A stretch of 64,000 bases of DNA, from the NCBI GenBank assembly GCA_012103505.1, contig WLWP01000001.1, positions 2,790,001 to 2,854,000 of the forward strand. Reading direction: 5' to 3'. Below the pieces are notes generated by a model. That model did no database searches. It had not been told where the DNA came from and worked only from the letters and a program-made list of their open reading frames with translations. This document shows, in pieces, positions 37,963 to 48,000 of the stretch (the stretch's first letter is position 1; every line of letters begins with the position of its first letter). The translations under genes and the position numbers were made by a program. This DNA comes from Pseudomonadales bacterium (GTDB lineage: Bacteria; Pseudomonadota; Gammaproteobacteria; Pseudomonadales; Azotimanducaceae).

Positions 37963-38481
37963 CTAGAGAGGACTCACCAATAGAGTCAAAGTACCGTTGT
38001 ACGTTGCATTAGAAACCTGCTCGTCAACGACAACCGCTAGCCTCGAGCTCGATTTTTCACATGCGTCTGCGTCGACCGTTACTGGCGCACTAGGCAACAG
38101 ATCGAGATCTCCATTAACATCCTGGTATGCCAATCCAAAGGTAACTTCGTCTGAATCTGAGTTCAGTACGAATTCGTTGTTCGCCCCATCTCCATAGGCG
38201 ATGACGGAAAACTCATCCAAGCGCTCTGCACTTATGCATAGCTGAGTTTCTCCTCGAAGCGTTTCCCCTTGAGCAACCTGCAGAGAGACATCTTGAATGC
38301 TTTCAACTTGAAGGGTAGTACCGACCACCATAGAGACACCAATCGAGCCCGTAGATGAGCTCCCCAGATCGCCCTGTGAGGCGCCAAAGGCTAACGCGGA
38401 CCATCCAAGCATTATCCCGGCAACCACGTTCGTTGGTACATTACATCGACCAGTCGACTTTTGTTTCGTGACCATCGTCAC
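37963..38481 (-). CDS. Exported beta-rich protein, pilin/coat-U-like, unknown
   Basis: A 172-residue exported protein with a leader ending near LGWSALAFGA. The mature part is rich in beta-prone residues and has two cysteines (QLCISAERLD and DADACEKSS) likely to form a disulfide. The end NATYNGTLTLLVSPL resembles the terminal strand of coat-protein-U/DUF4402-type fimbrial subunits. No chaperone or usher genes are nearby, so pilus assembly is not supported by context. It is convergent with the quinoprotein gene, with only seven bases between stops. Function unknown. Confidence 0.6.
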   Translation of the reverse strand: MTMVTKQKSTGRCNVPTNVVAGIMLGWSALAFGASQGDLGSSSTGSIGVSMVVGTTLQVESIQDVSLQVAQGETLRGETQLCISAERLDEFSVIAYGDGANNEFVLNSDSDEVTFGLAYQDVNGDLDLLPSAPVTVDADACEKSSSRLAVVVDEQVSNATYNGTLTLLVSPL

Positions 38482-38579
38482 ACTTTACTGGTCGCTGAGC
38501 TCCTCTATGCAACTTTTATGTAAGTTACTTGCAACTATATCGCTAGCCCAACCTCTCTTTGACCTGACGCGAAACGACC

Positions 38580-38960
38580 CTACTCCGTATCGACGACAGC
38601 GACCGCCTCAACCTCAATCTGCAACTCAGGCATAAACAAACCTTGGACACCGATCAACGTTGCCGCTGGTGGCGTTTTCGGGTCGATGCCTAATGTCGCC
38701 ATACCTGCGAACGCGTCGCGTGCCTTGTCGGGTGAATAGTCCACCACATAGATTGTAAATTTAACGAGATCGCTGGGTGCGGCACCGGCGGTTTCCAACA
38801 GGCCCTTTAAGCTAGTGAACGCCTCTATAGACTGTGACTTTAAGTCACTGGAAGAACCAGTCTGACCAGAGATATAGAGGGTCTTCAATCCACCTTTTTC
38901 TACCGAGACTATTTGCGTAAACCCTAGCTGTTCGTTCACATCGACGTGTTCTCTTTTCAT
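38580..38960 (-). CDS. RidA/YjgF/YER057c family protein
   Basis: A 126-residue protein of the RidA superfamily: LYISGQTGSSSDLKSQS, FTSLKGLLETAGAAPSDLVK, FTIYVVDYSPDKARD and ELQIEVEAVAVVD follow the family pattern and length. The segment that carries the catalytic Arg105 in archetypal RidA (PARSTVEV-like) reads PPAATLIGV, so the enamine/imine deaminase arginine appears absent. This fits one of the non-RidA subfamilies (Rid4-7), whose substrates are mostly unknown. It stands alone between a secreted-protein gene and a small divergent gene. Confidence 0.88.
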   Translation of the reverse strand: MKREHVDVNEQLGFTQIVSVEKGGLKTLYISGQTGSSSDLKSQSIEAFTSLKGLLETAGAAPSDLVKFTIYVVDYSPDKARDAFAGMATLGIDPKTPPAATLIGVQGLFMPELQIEVEAVAVVDTE

Positions 38961-39128
38961 CTGCTTCCCTTACCTTCAGTTTTGATTCTTCTGTATAGCG
39001 TATGGCCGTCAACTTAGAAAGCGCTTGCGCCTTTCGCAAGCCACTCAAAAGGTCATCAGAACTAGTTTTACGCGGACCCAGGTATGTAAGGTATGTAAGA
39101 ATGATGGACCGACCGGGTAAGACGACTT

Positions 39129-39413
39129 ATGGGTTCAGGTATCGAAATGAGTGCGCGCCGCTTTGCCAAAGCTTATCGATCCGGAGATAAGACCTCGATC
39201 GAACAAGCTTCTGTTGAGTTGTGTACAGCAGTTGCATACGCGGACACTGATGGGGATAGAGAGCTCATTGATCGTTACCGCGCCAACGCTGAAGACCTCT
39301 GGGATAGAGATGATAACCAGATTGAAATTGACGCTGATGCAGTCGTGTCACTGGACGAGTCTGGCGGCGCCTTTGTTCAGGCTTGGGTTTGGGTAGGCGT
39401 GGATCAGATTTAG
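39129..39413 (+). CDS. Small acidic protein of unknown function
   Basis: A 94-residue acidic protein with no signal peptide or membrane segment; LIDRYRANAEDLWDRDDNQIEIDADA and the ending FVQAWVWVGVDQI are its main features (quoted in part: RYRANAEDLWDRDD). The amino-acid mix looks like a real coding sequence. A second ATG six codons in is an alternative start; neither has a strong Shine-Dalgarno. I do not recognise a family. Confidence 0.5.
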   Translation: MGSGIEMSARRFAKAYRSGDKTSIEQASVELCTAVAYADTDGDRELIDRYRANAEDLWDRDDNQIEIDADAVVSLDESGGAFVQAWVWVGVDQI

Positions 39414-39784
39414 GTCCCGCTGGCGTTCATCACCTCAGGAACCTCGGAATGGCTGATATAGCAATGTGCTTTGGACGCGACTGCGACAAGCGAAAGGACT
39501 GCTACCGCTATCGAGCGATGCCTGATAGTAGTGATCAGACTTATGGCACTTTCGACCTTAGTCGATCCGCAGAATCGCACTGCGATTTTTATTGGGCCAT
39601 CGAATTGGCAGAGGGAGCGTCGACAGAAAGATCCCAACAGCGGCCTGGACCTTGTGGCTCCTAAGTTTCGACCAGAAAATCAAATCCAATTGACACGGCT
39701 GCTCTAGCTGCCTCTCTCTGATAGCCCCGCTCGTACGCGAGTGCTATCGTGTGCACCTCTATGTCTGAACCAATTTGCCTCTGA
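39414..39784. other. Gene-poor interval before the glycosylation cassette
   Basis: About 370 bases without a convincing gene; short open frames exist on both strands but lack supporting features. Near its right end, 39720-39748 forms a stem-loop: GATAGC pairs with GCTATC and an inner CTCG pairs with CGAG. It ends 36 bases before the glycosyltransferase start and has no T-run, so a regulatory leader or processing site is as likely as a terminator. Confidence 0.4.
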
Positions 39785-40795
39785 ATGCTAGTCACTGCGA
39801 ACGAATCGACTGATTCAAGCACTCACCTTTTGTCCGTGATTGTTCCCTGCTTCAACGAAGAGTCTGTAATTGAGGCGATGTATCAAGAGTTAACCTTTAC
39901 GCTTGCTAAAGAACACGAAGACTATGAGATCTTGTTCGTCGATGACGGCAGTCGCGATGAGACACTGAGAAGACTACAAACAATCCATCAAGCGGATAGT
40001 AATGCGCGGGTAATTGCCTTATCCAGAAACTTTGGTCACCAAATTGCGGTAACGGCCGGATTAGAATACGCGGCAGGGGATGTTGTGGTCGTGATCGACG
40101 CAGATCTCCAGGATCCCCCCAGTGTCATAAGCGACATGCTCGCACTCTGGCGGGAGGGTACCGATATTGCTTACGGTGTGCGAACAGACAGGGCCGGGGA
40201 ATCGGGATTCAAAGTCTGGACAGCAAAATGGTTTTACAGGCTAATTAATCATCTTTCGGACGTACCAATTCCTCTCGACACTGGAGACTTTCGGCTCATG
40301 GACCGAAAGGTTGTCGATGCATTGAACGCCATGCCTGAACGAGACAGATTCGTTCGCGGGATGTCAGCATGGGTCGGATTCAAACAAGACCCAGTGCCCT
40401 ATTCCCGAGCACCGAGGTCCGCAGGTCAGACAAAATACCCATTGCGAAGCATGTTCCGTTTCGCAATAGACGGCATCTTATCTTTCTCACGCGTACCTCT
40501 GCGTATGGCTGTTTATATGGGTCTCACTACAAGTCTGTTGTCTCTACTGGGAATCTTATACGCACTCTCTATGCGTCTGTTTACTGACGTGTGGGTTACG
40601 GGGTGGACTCTCCTTTTCATCGCGATGTTATTCCTGGGAGGTGTTCAACTGCTATTTCTTGGTGTCATGGGTGAGTACATCGGCCGAATATATGGCGAGG
40701 TTAAGCGCCGACCACTCTACCTCGTTCGCGAACAGATGGGATTCGTCAAACAACGACAAGGTCCTGAACCCATCAATCCACAGCGTGATGTCTAG
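39785..40795 (+). CDS. Family 2 glycosyltransferase, polyprenyl-phosphate type
   Basis: A 336-residue GT2 enzyme of the DPM1/ArnC/GtrB type. SVIVPCFNEE opens the nucleotide-sugar fold; D53-D54-G is the first acidic pair; D105-A-D107 in VVIDADLQDPP is the metal-binding DXD; GDFRLMDRKV follows. The C-terminus has two membrane helices, after about residue 238 and about 275. Such enzymes load a sugar from a nucleotide donor onto undecaprenyl phosphate at the inner membrane. Its stop overlaps the start of the flippase-like gene by one base, the first of four tightly linked genes. Confidence 0.93.
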   Translation: MLVTANESTDSSTHLLSVIVPCFNEESVIEAMYQELTFTLAKEHEDYEILFVDDGSRDETLRRLQTIHQADSNARVIALSRNFGHQIAVTAGLEYAAGDVVVVIDADLQDPPSVISDMLALWREGTDIAYGVRTDRAGESGFKVWTAKWFYRLINHLSDVPIPLDTGDFRLMDRKVVDALNAMPERDRFVRGMSAWVGFKQDPVPYSRAPRSAGQTKYPLRSMFRFAIDGILSFSRVPLRMAVYMGLTTSLLSLLGILYALSMRLFTDVWVTGWTLLFIAMLFLGGVQLLFLGVMGEYIGRIYGEVKRRPLYLVREQMGFVKQRQGPEPINPQRDV

Positions 40796-41802
40796 TGCCA
40801 ACTTGGCTGAAACTTGGGCTTGGATTTGGTACGACCATTCTATTTCTCTGGCTATTGCTTGCAGGGGTAGACTCGGCGGCAGTCGTGCAGGCCGTTTCGT
40901 CACTGTCTTTCCCGATAATAATTCAGGCTTTACTCTACCTAGGCTTAGGGTATCTGATCCGGGTAACACGATGGTGGTGGATGCTCAAACATATCGAACC
41001 TAAAGTACGAATGTCAGCTTGTTTCTGGCCATATATTTCCAGCATCGCAGTGAACAACGTTCTGCCTTTTCGCGCGGGTGATGCGCTTAGGGTTTTTGGC
41101 TTTCGAAAACAACTACATGCACCAAGAGCTTCGCTATTCGGAACGCTGATTGTCGAAAAAATACTTGACGTAGTAGTACTCATCGCAATCGTCGGCATAA
41201 CGGTCTCTGCCTTCGAACCATTAACTTTACCGGCTGGATTTGAAACTGGGTTCATTTGGCTGTCCGCCATCAGTCTGTCCATGCTGCTAACCCTAATAGT
41301 TACGACGCCAAAACTAGGCTCGGCGTTCGAATATTTGTCAACACGCTCTCTGGTCAAAAGACACGGGTTTTCGATGGGGCTACAAGACATTGGGAGCCAT
41401 CTCACAGCCACATTGAATTCAATACGAACACCCAAACGGTTGATCACAATGTTGATATTTACTGTTCTCGTCTGGCTTTGTGAAGGTGCAATGTTCGCGA
41501 CGGTAGCAAGCTCAATGGCAAATTTGGCGGGCGTTGGTCCATGGTTATCAATGGCCAGCGGAACGCTCGCCACCATCATTCCCAGTTCGCCTGGACACGT
41601 TGGTACTTTTGACTATTTCACAGCGCAAAGCTTGGTCTTTGCTGGAACCTCAAAGACCGAAGCCATTGGTTTTGCACTTACAGTTCACATCGTGCTTTGG
41701 TTACCGATAACCATCTTAGGCCTGTCATACCTCACAATTCGAGGAACTCAGTTTTGGAATTTGCAGCCGCCCAAAAACCCTCCTTCCAGTTCGTACGAGT
41801 AA
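40795..41802 (+). CDS. Flippase-like membrane protein (UPF0104/LPG-synthase TM type)
   Basis: A 335-residue protein of the lysylphosphatidylglycerol-synthase transmembrane-region (UPF0104, AglD-like) family, read from GTG. About eight hydrophobic segments are present, with YLIRVTRWWWMLKHIEP near the N-terminus and the characteristic TIIPSSPGHVGTFDYF loop (about residues 260-275). Members are proposed flippases or accessory transferases for lipid-linked sugars. It is translationally coupled to the upstream GT2 gene and lies ten bases before the FAD oxidoreductase gene. Confidence 0.87.
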   Translation: MPTWLKLGLGFGTTILFLWLLLAGVDSAAVVQAVSSLSFPIIIQALLYLGLGYLIRVTRWWWMLKHIEPKVRMSACFWPYISSIAVNNVLPFRAGDALRVFGFRKQLHAPRASLFGTLIVEKILDVVVLIAIVGITVSAFEPLTLPAGFETGFIWLSAISLSMLLTLIVTTPKLGSAFEYLSTRSLVKRHGFSMGLQDIGSHLTATLNSIRTPKRLITMLIFTVLVWLCEGAMFATVASSMANLAGVGPWLSMASGTLATIIPSSPGHVGTFDYFTAQSLVFAGTSKTEAIGFALTVHIVLWLPITILGLSYLTIRGTQFWNLQPPKNPPSSSYE

Positions 41803-41812
41803 AGAGTTCAAG

Positions 41813-43177
41813 TTGACCCCGGAAGACTCCCCTCACGTTATCGTTATTGGCGCTGGTTTCTGCGGGCTTGCGGCTGCTTATGAACTAGCCAAACAAGGAG
41901 TTCCAGTAACGGTTTTCGAAAGTGACTCTGACGTGGGAGGCCTTGCCGGATCATTTGAAGTCAATGGAACACGGCTCGAAAAATTTTACCACCATTGGTT
42001 CACCAACGACGTCCACGTCACACAACTGATCCAAGAACTGGGTTTGCAAGATCGTATCTTGCTTAGGCCTACGCAAACAGGCGTCTACTACTCAAACAAT
42101 TTCTTTAAGCTCTCCACACCCTTTGACTTGCTTCAGTTTTCTCCGCTAAGTTTTTTTGAGCGAATTCGATTGGGGGTGTTCACGCTAAGAGCCCAACGCA
42201 TTCGTGACTGGCGGACCCTTGAAAATCAAACGGCGGCGGAATGGATCCGTACTTTGGGTGGCCCAAGAATATATGAAGTTGTTTGGGAACCTTTATTGAG
42301 AGGTAAGTTTGGCGAAGTAGCGGACGAAGTGTCTGCCGTCTGGTTCTGGAATAAAATCAAGCTCAGAGGTGGAAGTCGAGGCAAGGGGGGCGGCGAGCAA
42401 TTAGCATACTTTCGCGGTGGATTTGCAGCATTGGCTGACGCGCTGCGTGATGCGATCAAAGACCAGGGCGGCAAAGTCTTGACTCGTCAGAGTGTAGATC
42501 AATTGGACGTGCGAAATGGAAGAATAATCGGTGTGGTCTGCGATGGAGTAAGATACAGGGCTAAAGCGGTTATAGCCACACCAGCTCTCCCGCTCGTAGC
42601 AGATCTGGCAGAACAAGTGACTAGTCAAGAATATGTCGATCAACTTCGTAGGATTCGATATCTCGCAAACACTTGCGTTGTTTTACAACTAGATCGCAGT
42701 CTCTCATCCACTTATTGGACAAACGTTAACGATCCAGGTTTTCCTTTTGTAGGAGTCATCGAGCACACTAATTTTGAACCGACAAAAACATACGGTGGCC
42801 GCCACATTGTGTATTTGTCCAAGTATCTTCCGGAAAATGACACTTTGTACCAAATGGCAGATAGTGAAGCAGTCGAATTTACAATGTCTCATTTGAAAAT
42901 CATGTTCCCAGAGTTTGACGAGTCTTGGGTTATCCAATCTAACGTTTGGCGCGCCCGCTTTTCCCAGCCTATTGTTGAAAAAAACTATGGCCAGATTATT
43001 CCACAGACAGAAACACCCATATCAGGCTTCTATCTTGCGACCATGGCACAAATATATCCTGAGGATCGAGGAACAAACTACGCCATTCAACAAGGCAGGC
43101 AGGTCGGTCAGCTTGTAGCCCAAAAATTCTTCGAAAGCACAGTTGTTAGCTCTAACGAAACAGAATCGTTTGTATAG
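41813..43177 (+). CDS. FAD-dependent amine-oxidase-like oxidoreductase
   Basis: A 454-residue flavoprotein from a TTG start. The N-terminal VIVIGAGFCGLAAAYELAK is a complete GxGxxG Rossmann motif, followed by VTVFESDSDVGGLAGSF, as in protoporphyrinogen-oxidase/phytoene-desaturase-like proteins. The C-terminal FAD contact (FYLATMAQIYPEDRGTNYA) is present. Similar flavoproteins recur beside GT2 and membrane glycosyltransferase genes, where they may reduce or isomerise a sugar or a polyprenol, but the reaction is not established. It is part of the four-gene set. Confidence 0.85.
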   Translation: MTPEDSPHVIVIGAGFCGLAAAYELAKQGVPVTVFESDSDVGGLAGSFEVNGTRLEKFYHHWFTNDVHVTQLIQELGLQDRILLRPTQTGVYYSNNFFKLSTPFDLLQFSPLSFFERIRLGVFTLRAQRIRDWRTLENQTAAEWIRTLGGPRIYEVVWEPLLRGKFGEVADEVSAVWFWNKIKLRGGSRGKGGGEQLAYFRGGFAALADALRDAIKDQGGKVLTRQSVDQLDVRNGRIIGVVCDGVRYRAKAVIATPALPLVADLAEQVTSQEYVDQLRRIRYLANTCVVLQLDRSLSSTYWTNVNDPGFPFVGVIEHTNFEPTKTYGGRHIVYLSKYLPENDTLYQMADSEAVEFTMSHLKIMFPEFDESWVIQSNVWRARFSQPIVEKNYGQIIPQTETPISGFYLATMAQIYPEDRGTNYAIQQGRQVGQLVAQKFFESTVVSSNETESFV

Positions 43178-43183
43178 CGCAGA

Positions 43184-44791
43184 ATGAGACCACCCCTCTC
43201 AGGTAGAGTTGACCGAATCGTTGCTGGGTTATGGGTTGTGCTCTTAGCCTGTCTTTTTATTTCGACGGTTGTGTCTATTCCTGCGTTTCCCGGCCGCGAT
43301 TCTAGCGTCTTCATTTATGTTGGGGACGGACTTCTCGATGGCGCACTTCCCTACATAGATCGCTGGGATCACAAGCCGCCGCTCGTTTTCCTCCTGGATG
43401 CAATCGCACTGAGCCTTTCAGACGGGAGTCTTTGGGGCATTTGGGTCATGGAGGCGTTGTTTTTACTAGCAGTCACGCTTATTGCATTTACAACGATATC
43501 TAGGGTCTTCGGTCAATTGATAGGTGGTTTTGCCGTGTCAATGCTCCTACTTCAATTTGGTCAATTTCTGGACGGAGGAAATTTGACCGAGGAGTACGCG
43601 TTGTTATTCCAGTTTTTAGCGGTGCAAGTTTTCCTCCGAACCATTAATTCCAAACTAGTCGGATTCTCGTCTGCTATTGCCCTTGGCGTCTTAGGCGCGT
43701 TTTCATTTTTGTTGAAGCCTAGTTTGATCGGAATTTGGCTTGGAATCGGCTGTTATTGGCTCATGGCGCACCCTTGGAACCACACTATCCGTCTGGTCGG
43801 GAATGCAGTCGTAGGCGCTACCATTGTTTTTGCACTTTTTGCCGCTTACTTGCTGAGCTTCAGCAGTGGCACCGTTTTTGTCGATGCAGTTTTTAGCTAC
43901 AGTTTGGCTTACACCAACGAAATTTCGGTGGCGCAACGATTCGACGTCATCTTGGCGCTGTTCGAAACTTCAGCTTTGGCAGAAATCGCCCTAGTCACCT
44001 GGTTGATAGGAGTGATACTAGTTGTGACGGACTCAAGTCGTAACAAACTAATGGATGCAATCCTGAAATTGGCGCTGGTTCTCGTACCAATTGAACTCAT
44101 ACTAATCTCTACGTCTGGCCGATCCTATCTACACTATTACCTTACCTCCCTACCAACGATGACCCTGCTCTTCGCACTGTTTGGCTATCAACTACACAGT
44201 ATGTCCACATGGTTTCTCCCTTTCCTTAACGAGTCGAAGAATTTGCAAACATTTGCAAAAGCTTCGGTCCTCTTCCTGCCTTTGTTGTTAGTATCCTCAC
44301 AAGTTGCGTCAATACACCCTACCTTTATGGAGAATCTTCGTAAGGGCACTTCTGTAGTGTTGGGCGACACGCCCCCGTTCACAACTAACGACCACACTTT
44401 GGTCGTCGAAGCAATTCGGCGGGGCTCATTTCCACAAGACCCGATTCTGGTCTGGGGCGCCGAACCGCAGATCTACTTCTTTTCGAAACGCAAAGCGCCT
44501 ACTCGATTTTTCTATCAGTATCCGCTGGTAACGCCTGGGTACAACACAGACCAAGTGTTTGAGGGATTTCTTGCCAGTCTTACAAATGATAACCCAGTTT
44601 TTGTTGTGGATACCTACAACCCATACTTACCGCCATTAGATCCAGTTGCTCGACTTAACTGGCCCGGACCTGCAGAACCCTATGTATATGATCAGGCCAA
44701 GTTCGAGGATTTCTTCGCATGGTTTAACCGCAACTACGATCTCAAAGAAACGATCAACAATTTTACGATCTACAAGCGCGCTGATACCTGA
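43184..44791 (+). CDS. GT39-type membrane glycosyltransferase (ArnT/PMT-like)
   Basis: A 535-residue polytopic protein with about eleven hydrophobic helices. The first periplasmic loop reads FPGRDSSVFIYVGDGL then DRWDHKPPLVF, the acidic GT-C active-site pattern that precedes the second helix in PMT/ArnT-like enzymes. A soluble C-terminal part ends in LKETINNFTIYKRAD. It should transfer a sugar from a polyprenyl-phosphate carrier to a periplasmic acceptor. It lies six bases after the FAD gene and closes the cassette; the GT2 product presumably makes its donor. Confidence 0.88.
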   Translation: MRPPLSGRVDRIVAGLWVVLLACLFISTVVSIPAFPGRDSSVFIYVGDGLLDGALPYIDRWDHKPPLVFLLDAIALSLSDGSLWGIWVMEALFLLAVTLIAFTTISRVFGQLIGGFAVSMLLLQFGQFLDGGNLTEEYALLFQFLAVQVFLRTINSKLVGFSSAIALGVLGAFSFLLKPSLIGIWLGIGCYWLMAHPWNHTIRLVGNAVVGATIVFALFAAYLLSFSSGTVFVDAVFSYSLAYTNEISVAQRFDVILALFETSALAEIALVTWLIGVILVVTDSSRNKLMDAILKLALVLVPIELILISTSGRSYLHYYLTSLPTMTLLFALFGYQLHSMSTWFLPFLNESKNLQTFAKASVLFLPLLLVSSQVASIHPTFMENLRKGTSVVLGDTPPFTTNDHTLVVEAIRRGSFPQDPILVWGAEPQIYFFSKRKAPTRFFYQYPLVTPGYNTDQVFEGFLASLTNDNPVFVVDTYNPYLPPLDPVARLNWPGPAEPYVYDQAKFEDFFAWFNRNYDLKETINNFTIYKRADT

Positions 44792-45030
44792 CCGTGTGCA
44801 TTAGGCATCGACACGGACACTCACCGGCTTTACCAGCACAACCGTACAAGAGTCATCCTTGCAGGACGCCAACCCAAACTCAATTGGTTCACATCCTTTT
44901 CTGATTTACTCGCCACGATTGATATACGATCTTCTATCCCGAGCGAACGCCTTGGGTGCGTTACCATATGCCAGTTAAGAGTGGTATTGGTCAGCCAGTC
45001 TCATTGTGACAAAGGACATGTGGGGGATGA

Positions 45031-48000
45031 ATGTTTAGACGAATTTTTGGAGTTTTCCTGACCCTCATTGGCGCAAACCTTTATGCACAAGATACCTCTC
45101 AAGACGAGTCACTTAAACTGAAGTTAGCTACTGGTAGCCCAGGTGGTGCATACGAAACTATCGCCAACCTCATGAACCAGCATCCCAACATCGATCTGCA
45201 ATTAGTCCCCAAAAAAGAGGACGAAACTGGGGGAAGCGTCAACAACTTAAGGTTGCTGCGAGCCAACGAGGTAGACCTCGCGTTCATTCAAGGGGACTGG
45301 GTGTACAAGGCATTCCGCGGTCGTACTTGGCAAGCTGATGCGGACGAGGTCTGTACTAACGTGGAGAAAGCTGCAGAAACAAGCAGTGTTACAGACGGTC
45401 AAAGTTTCTCAGATATTCGTGTAGTCAGGCCGCTCTATCCAGCTTACCTGCAGATCATTGCTAGAGAAGGCATCGACTCTCTCGCTGATCTAAATGGTAA
45501 GCAAATCGCAATTGGTAGCAGCGACTCCTCTAGTCACTTCCACGCTAAACAGCTCTTTGCTGCTACGACGGAAATTACGACTGTCGAATGTATTGAAAAG
45601 GGATTTCAAAAGGGCCAAGTTCTTGCCGAAGACGCCAATATCCAGGCAGCGATTTTTATTGGCACACTGCATAACAACGCTCATCTGAAAGAGACACTCG
45701 GCAGCGGCTACCACAACCTGGAAATCAATCAAGAAACCATAAAAAGACTGGAAAAAACCTACCCATACTACGTATTGCATGATGAAAAAATATCTGTCTC
45801 GACCATGCTGGTCACTAGAGCAAATGTCGATCGCGAACGCGTTAACAAACTAACCGACAGTCTGATTGACTTTCCAAGCACGGCTGTCTCAAAGACTAGT
45901 AAGCCCCCGCGCGAGTACTTCCAGATTCGTGAGGAGCTGACGACACTTCAGAGTGTGGACATAGTGAGAAAAACCCCGGTTCTCAGAATACCGACACCAT
46001 TCCACTCTGGGGCGTGCGAAGCCTACCAACGCATCGTTTTCGAAGGCCAGATAGAAGAGTTTGAGATTGCAGGAACTGAGAAATACACCTCCTACACGCA
46101 AATCATTAACTCTTTCAATGAACAAGCTTGCCAAGAACTATTTTACGACCCCAGTTCAAAGCTCGCAAAGTTGGTCATTCGCCAACATCCAAACAGTGAC
46201 GGCTCGCGAGGAAATCTGAGCCTTTTCAAACAAGACGACCCTCCGCTTGAATTCGCCCTTGCGCAAAATGACTGTATCTATGATGCATCGCGCAGTCGGT
46301 TTCCGTGGTATGAAGAAGATACAACTCCCTGCGAAAGCCTTAGGCCAATCTCGGACTTACGGGCGGTTCTACCGATCTCCCGAATCCATCTCCAGTTCAT
46401 TGCCCGCGAAAGTGCCGACATATCAGCGCTTGGCCAACTAAATACAATGCGAGTCCACACTGGCAAACCTAACTCAGTCGTCCGCATACACTCTGATCGA
46501 GTCAAGGACGAAGCTAGCATCCGCTGGGAAGACGTCGGAAACGGTTCGCAAACTTGGTGCGAACGTTTGAAAACCGCCGACGCCGATGCCGTGCTCTTAC
46601 CAGGTTCCTTCCGAACCCCCGAGTATCTGCATCGAGAATGCGAGGCAGAGCATGTGCCAATGCCGCAACCGATAGTCAAACGTATGGCGTCAACCTTTCC
46701 TTACTATCATGAGTCAGCTGCCCCGTTGTCATTGCGGACTGCCGAAGATTGGACATTTTTAACCTTACGGCTCTTCCTAGTCACCTCTGAATCCGTTTCA
46801 CCGGACCGGGTCGAGACCCTATTTTCAGCGCTGTGGGGAAGCTGGCCAGCAATACAACAACACAATGAGCACCTGTTCACCCTTCAAGAAGCCATCAGTG
46901 CTACGCCAATCGTGTATCACGATAAGGTTGAAGAGATCCTAATCGACGAGGAGCTTGTCACTAATACAGACTTGTACCTGTGGTTACTGGGCGTGTTCAC
47001 CCTTTTGTGTGTCCTGGTCTACATCGCTACTCGCAACGAATCATCCTACAACCGATTGGGTGAAGTGGATTTCATAGCCCGCAACTATGGTTTCGTTCGA
47101 AGAAATCTCGACCGAATCGCCTCCATATCCACTGGACTGCTAATCGTGTTTGGCATGTTCATCTTGGTTATTGGCTTGAACTTCCTTATTCGTCTCGTCG
47201 AGATCTCCTACGCCGCATCTCAAGGTGCCAACAATGATCTCCTAGGCCTATCAGACGCTAGAGCGTTCACCTGGTTGTTCGGCTTCATGGCTTCCGGATA
47301 CGAGGACGACATCTTTCCGAACTCCACCTTCGCAAAATTTGTACTCTCGGTACTCGCGCTAATCGGCGTCGTCGGACCGATAACGCTTGTATACGAGTAC
47401 TTTAACCGCCGACGTGATCGCCAATCGCGCGAAGCTCAAGGCGAGGCATCCTTTAGAGATCGCCGTCATATTGTGATCTGTGGTTGGAATGACAAAGCCA
47501 GTGGCTTGATCTATTCATTGACCAGCGGACAAGCACCGCAGAAGAGAATCGTTATCGTCGTCGCGCAACTAGCTGAACAAGAGCCGTTGAAACGATGGAA
47601 CTTTGACAAAGACCATGTCTTTTACGTACGTGGTCAGAGCTCAAAGCCAGGTGATCTGGATCGGGCGAATATCCACAGGGCGTCTGCCGTCATTGTTCTC
47701 GACGACCTTGAATCTGGCGCAGACCGTGCTTTCAATAGCGCGTTAACTGCTTTCGCTGTGCGTAAGATGAACAAAGAAGCGTTCCTTGCGGCAGAGTTGT
47801 CTGCACATACCAATCGAAAGAACTTTGACACGGCAGGTGTTAGCGCAACCATCGATGCAGAAGCGATCGGGAATCGCTTGCTTGCACTAGCCTGTGTGAC
47901 TGACCATGCAATCGATTTCTTTCTGGACGCGATTACGTTTGATGATTTTGCTGAATGGTACACCGCAAGTCCGGAAAGGGTTTACCAGCTGCTCCCTAAT

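Noticed and set aside
39082..39099. Two tandem copies of GTATGTAAG
   Set aside because: A single short duplication with no further copies; likely chance.
39410..39707. Small open frames on both strands in the interval before the glycosylation cassette
   Set aside because: They overlap one another and have no ribosome-binding site or recognisable sequence.
40935..41579. A 214-codon minus-strand frame inside the flippase-like gene
   Set aside because: Antisense shadow of a clear membrane-protein gene.
44792..44816. CCGTGT...ACACGG hairpin after the GT39 gene
   Set aside because: Only a 6-bp stem with a long loop and no T-run; not enough to call a terminator.
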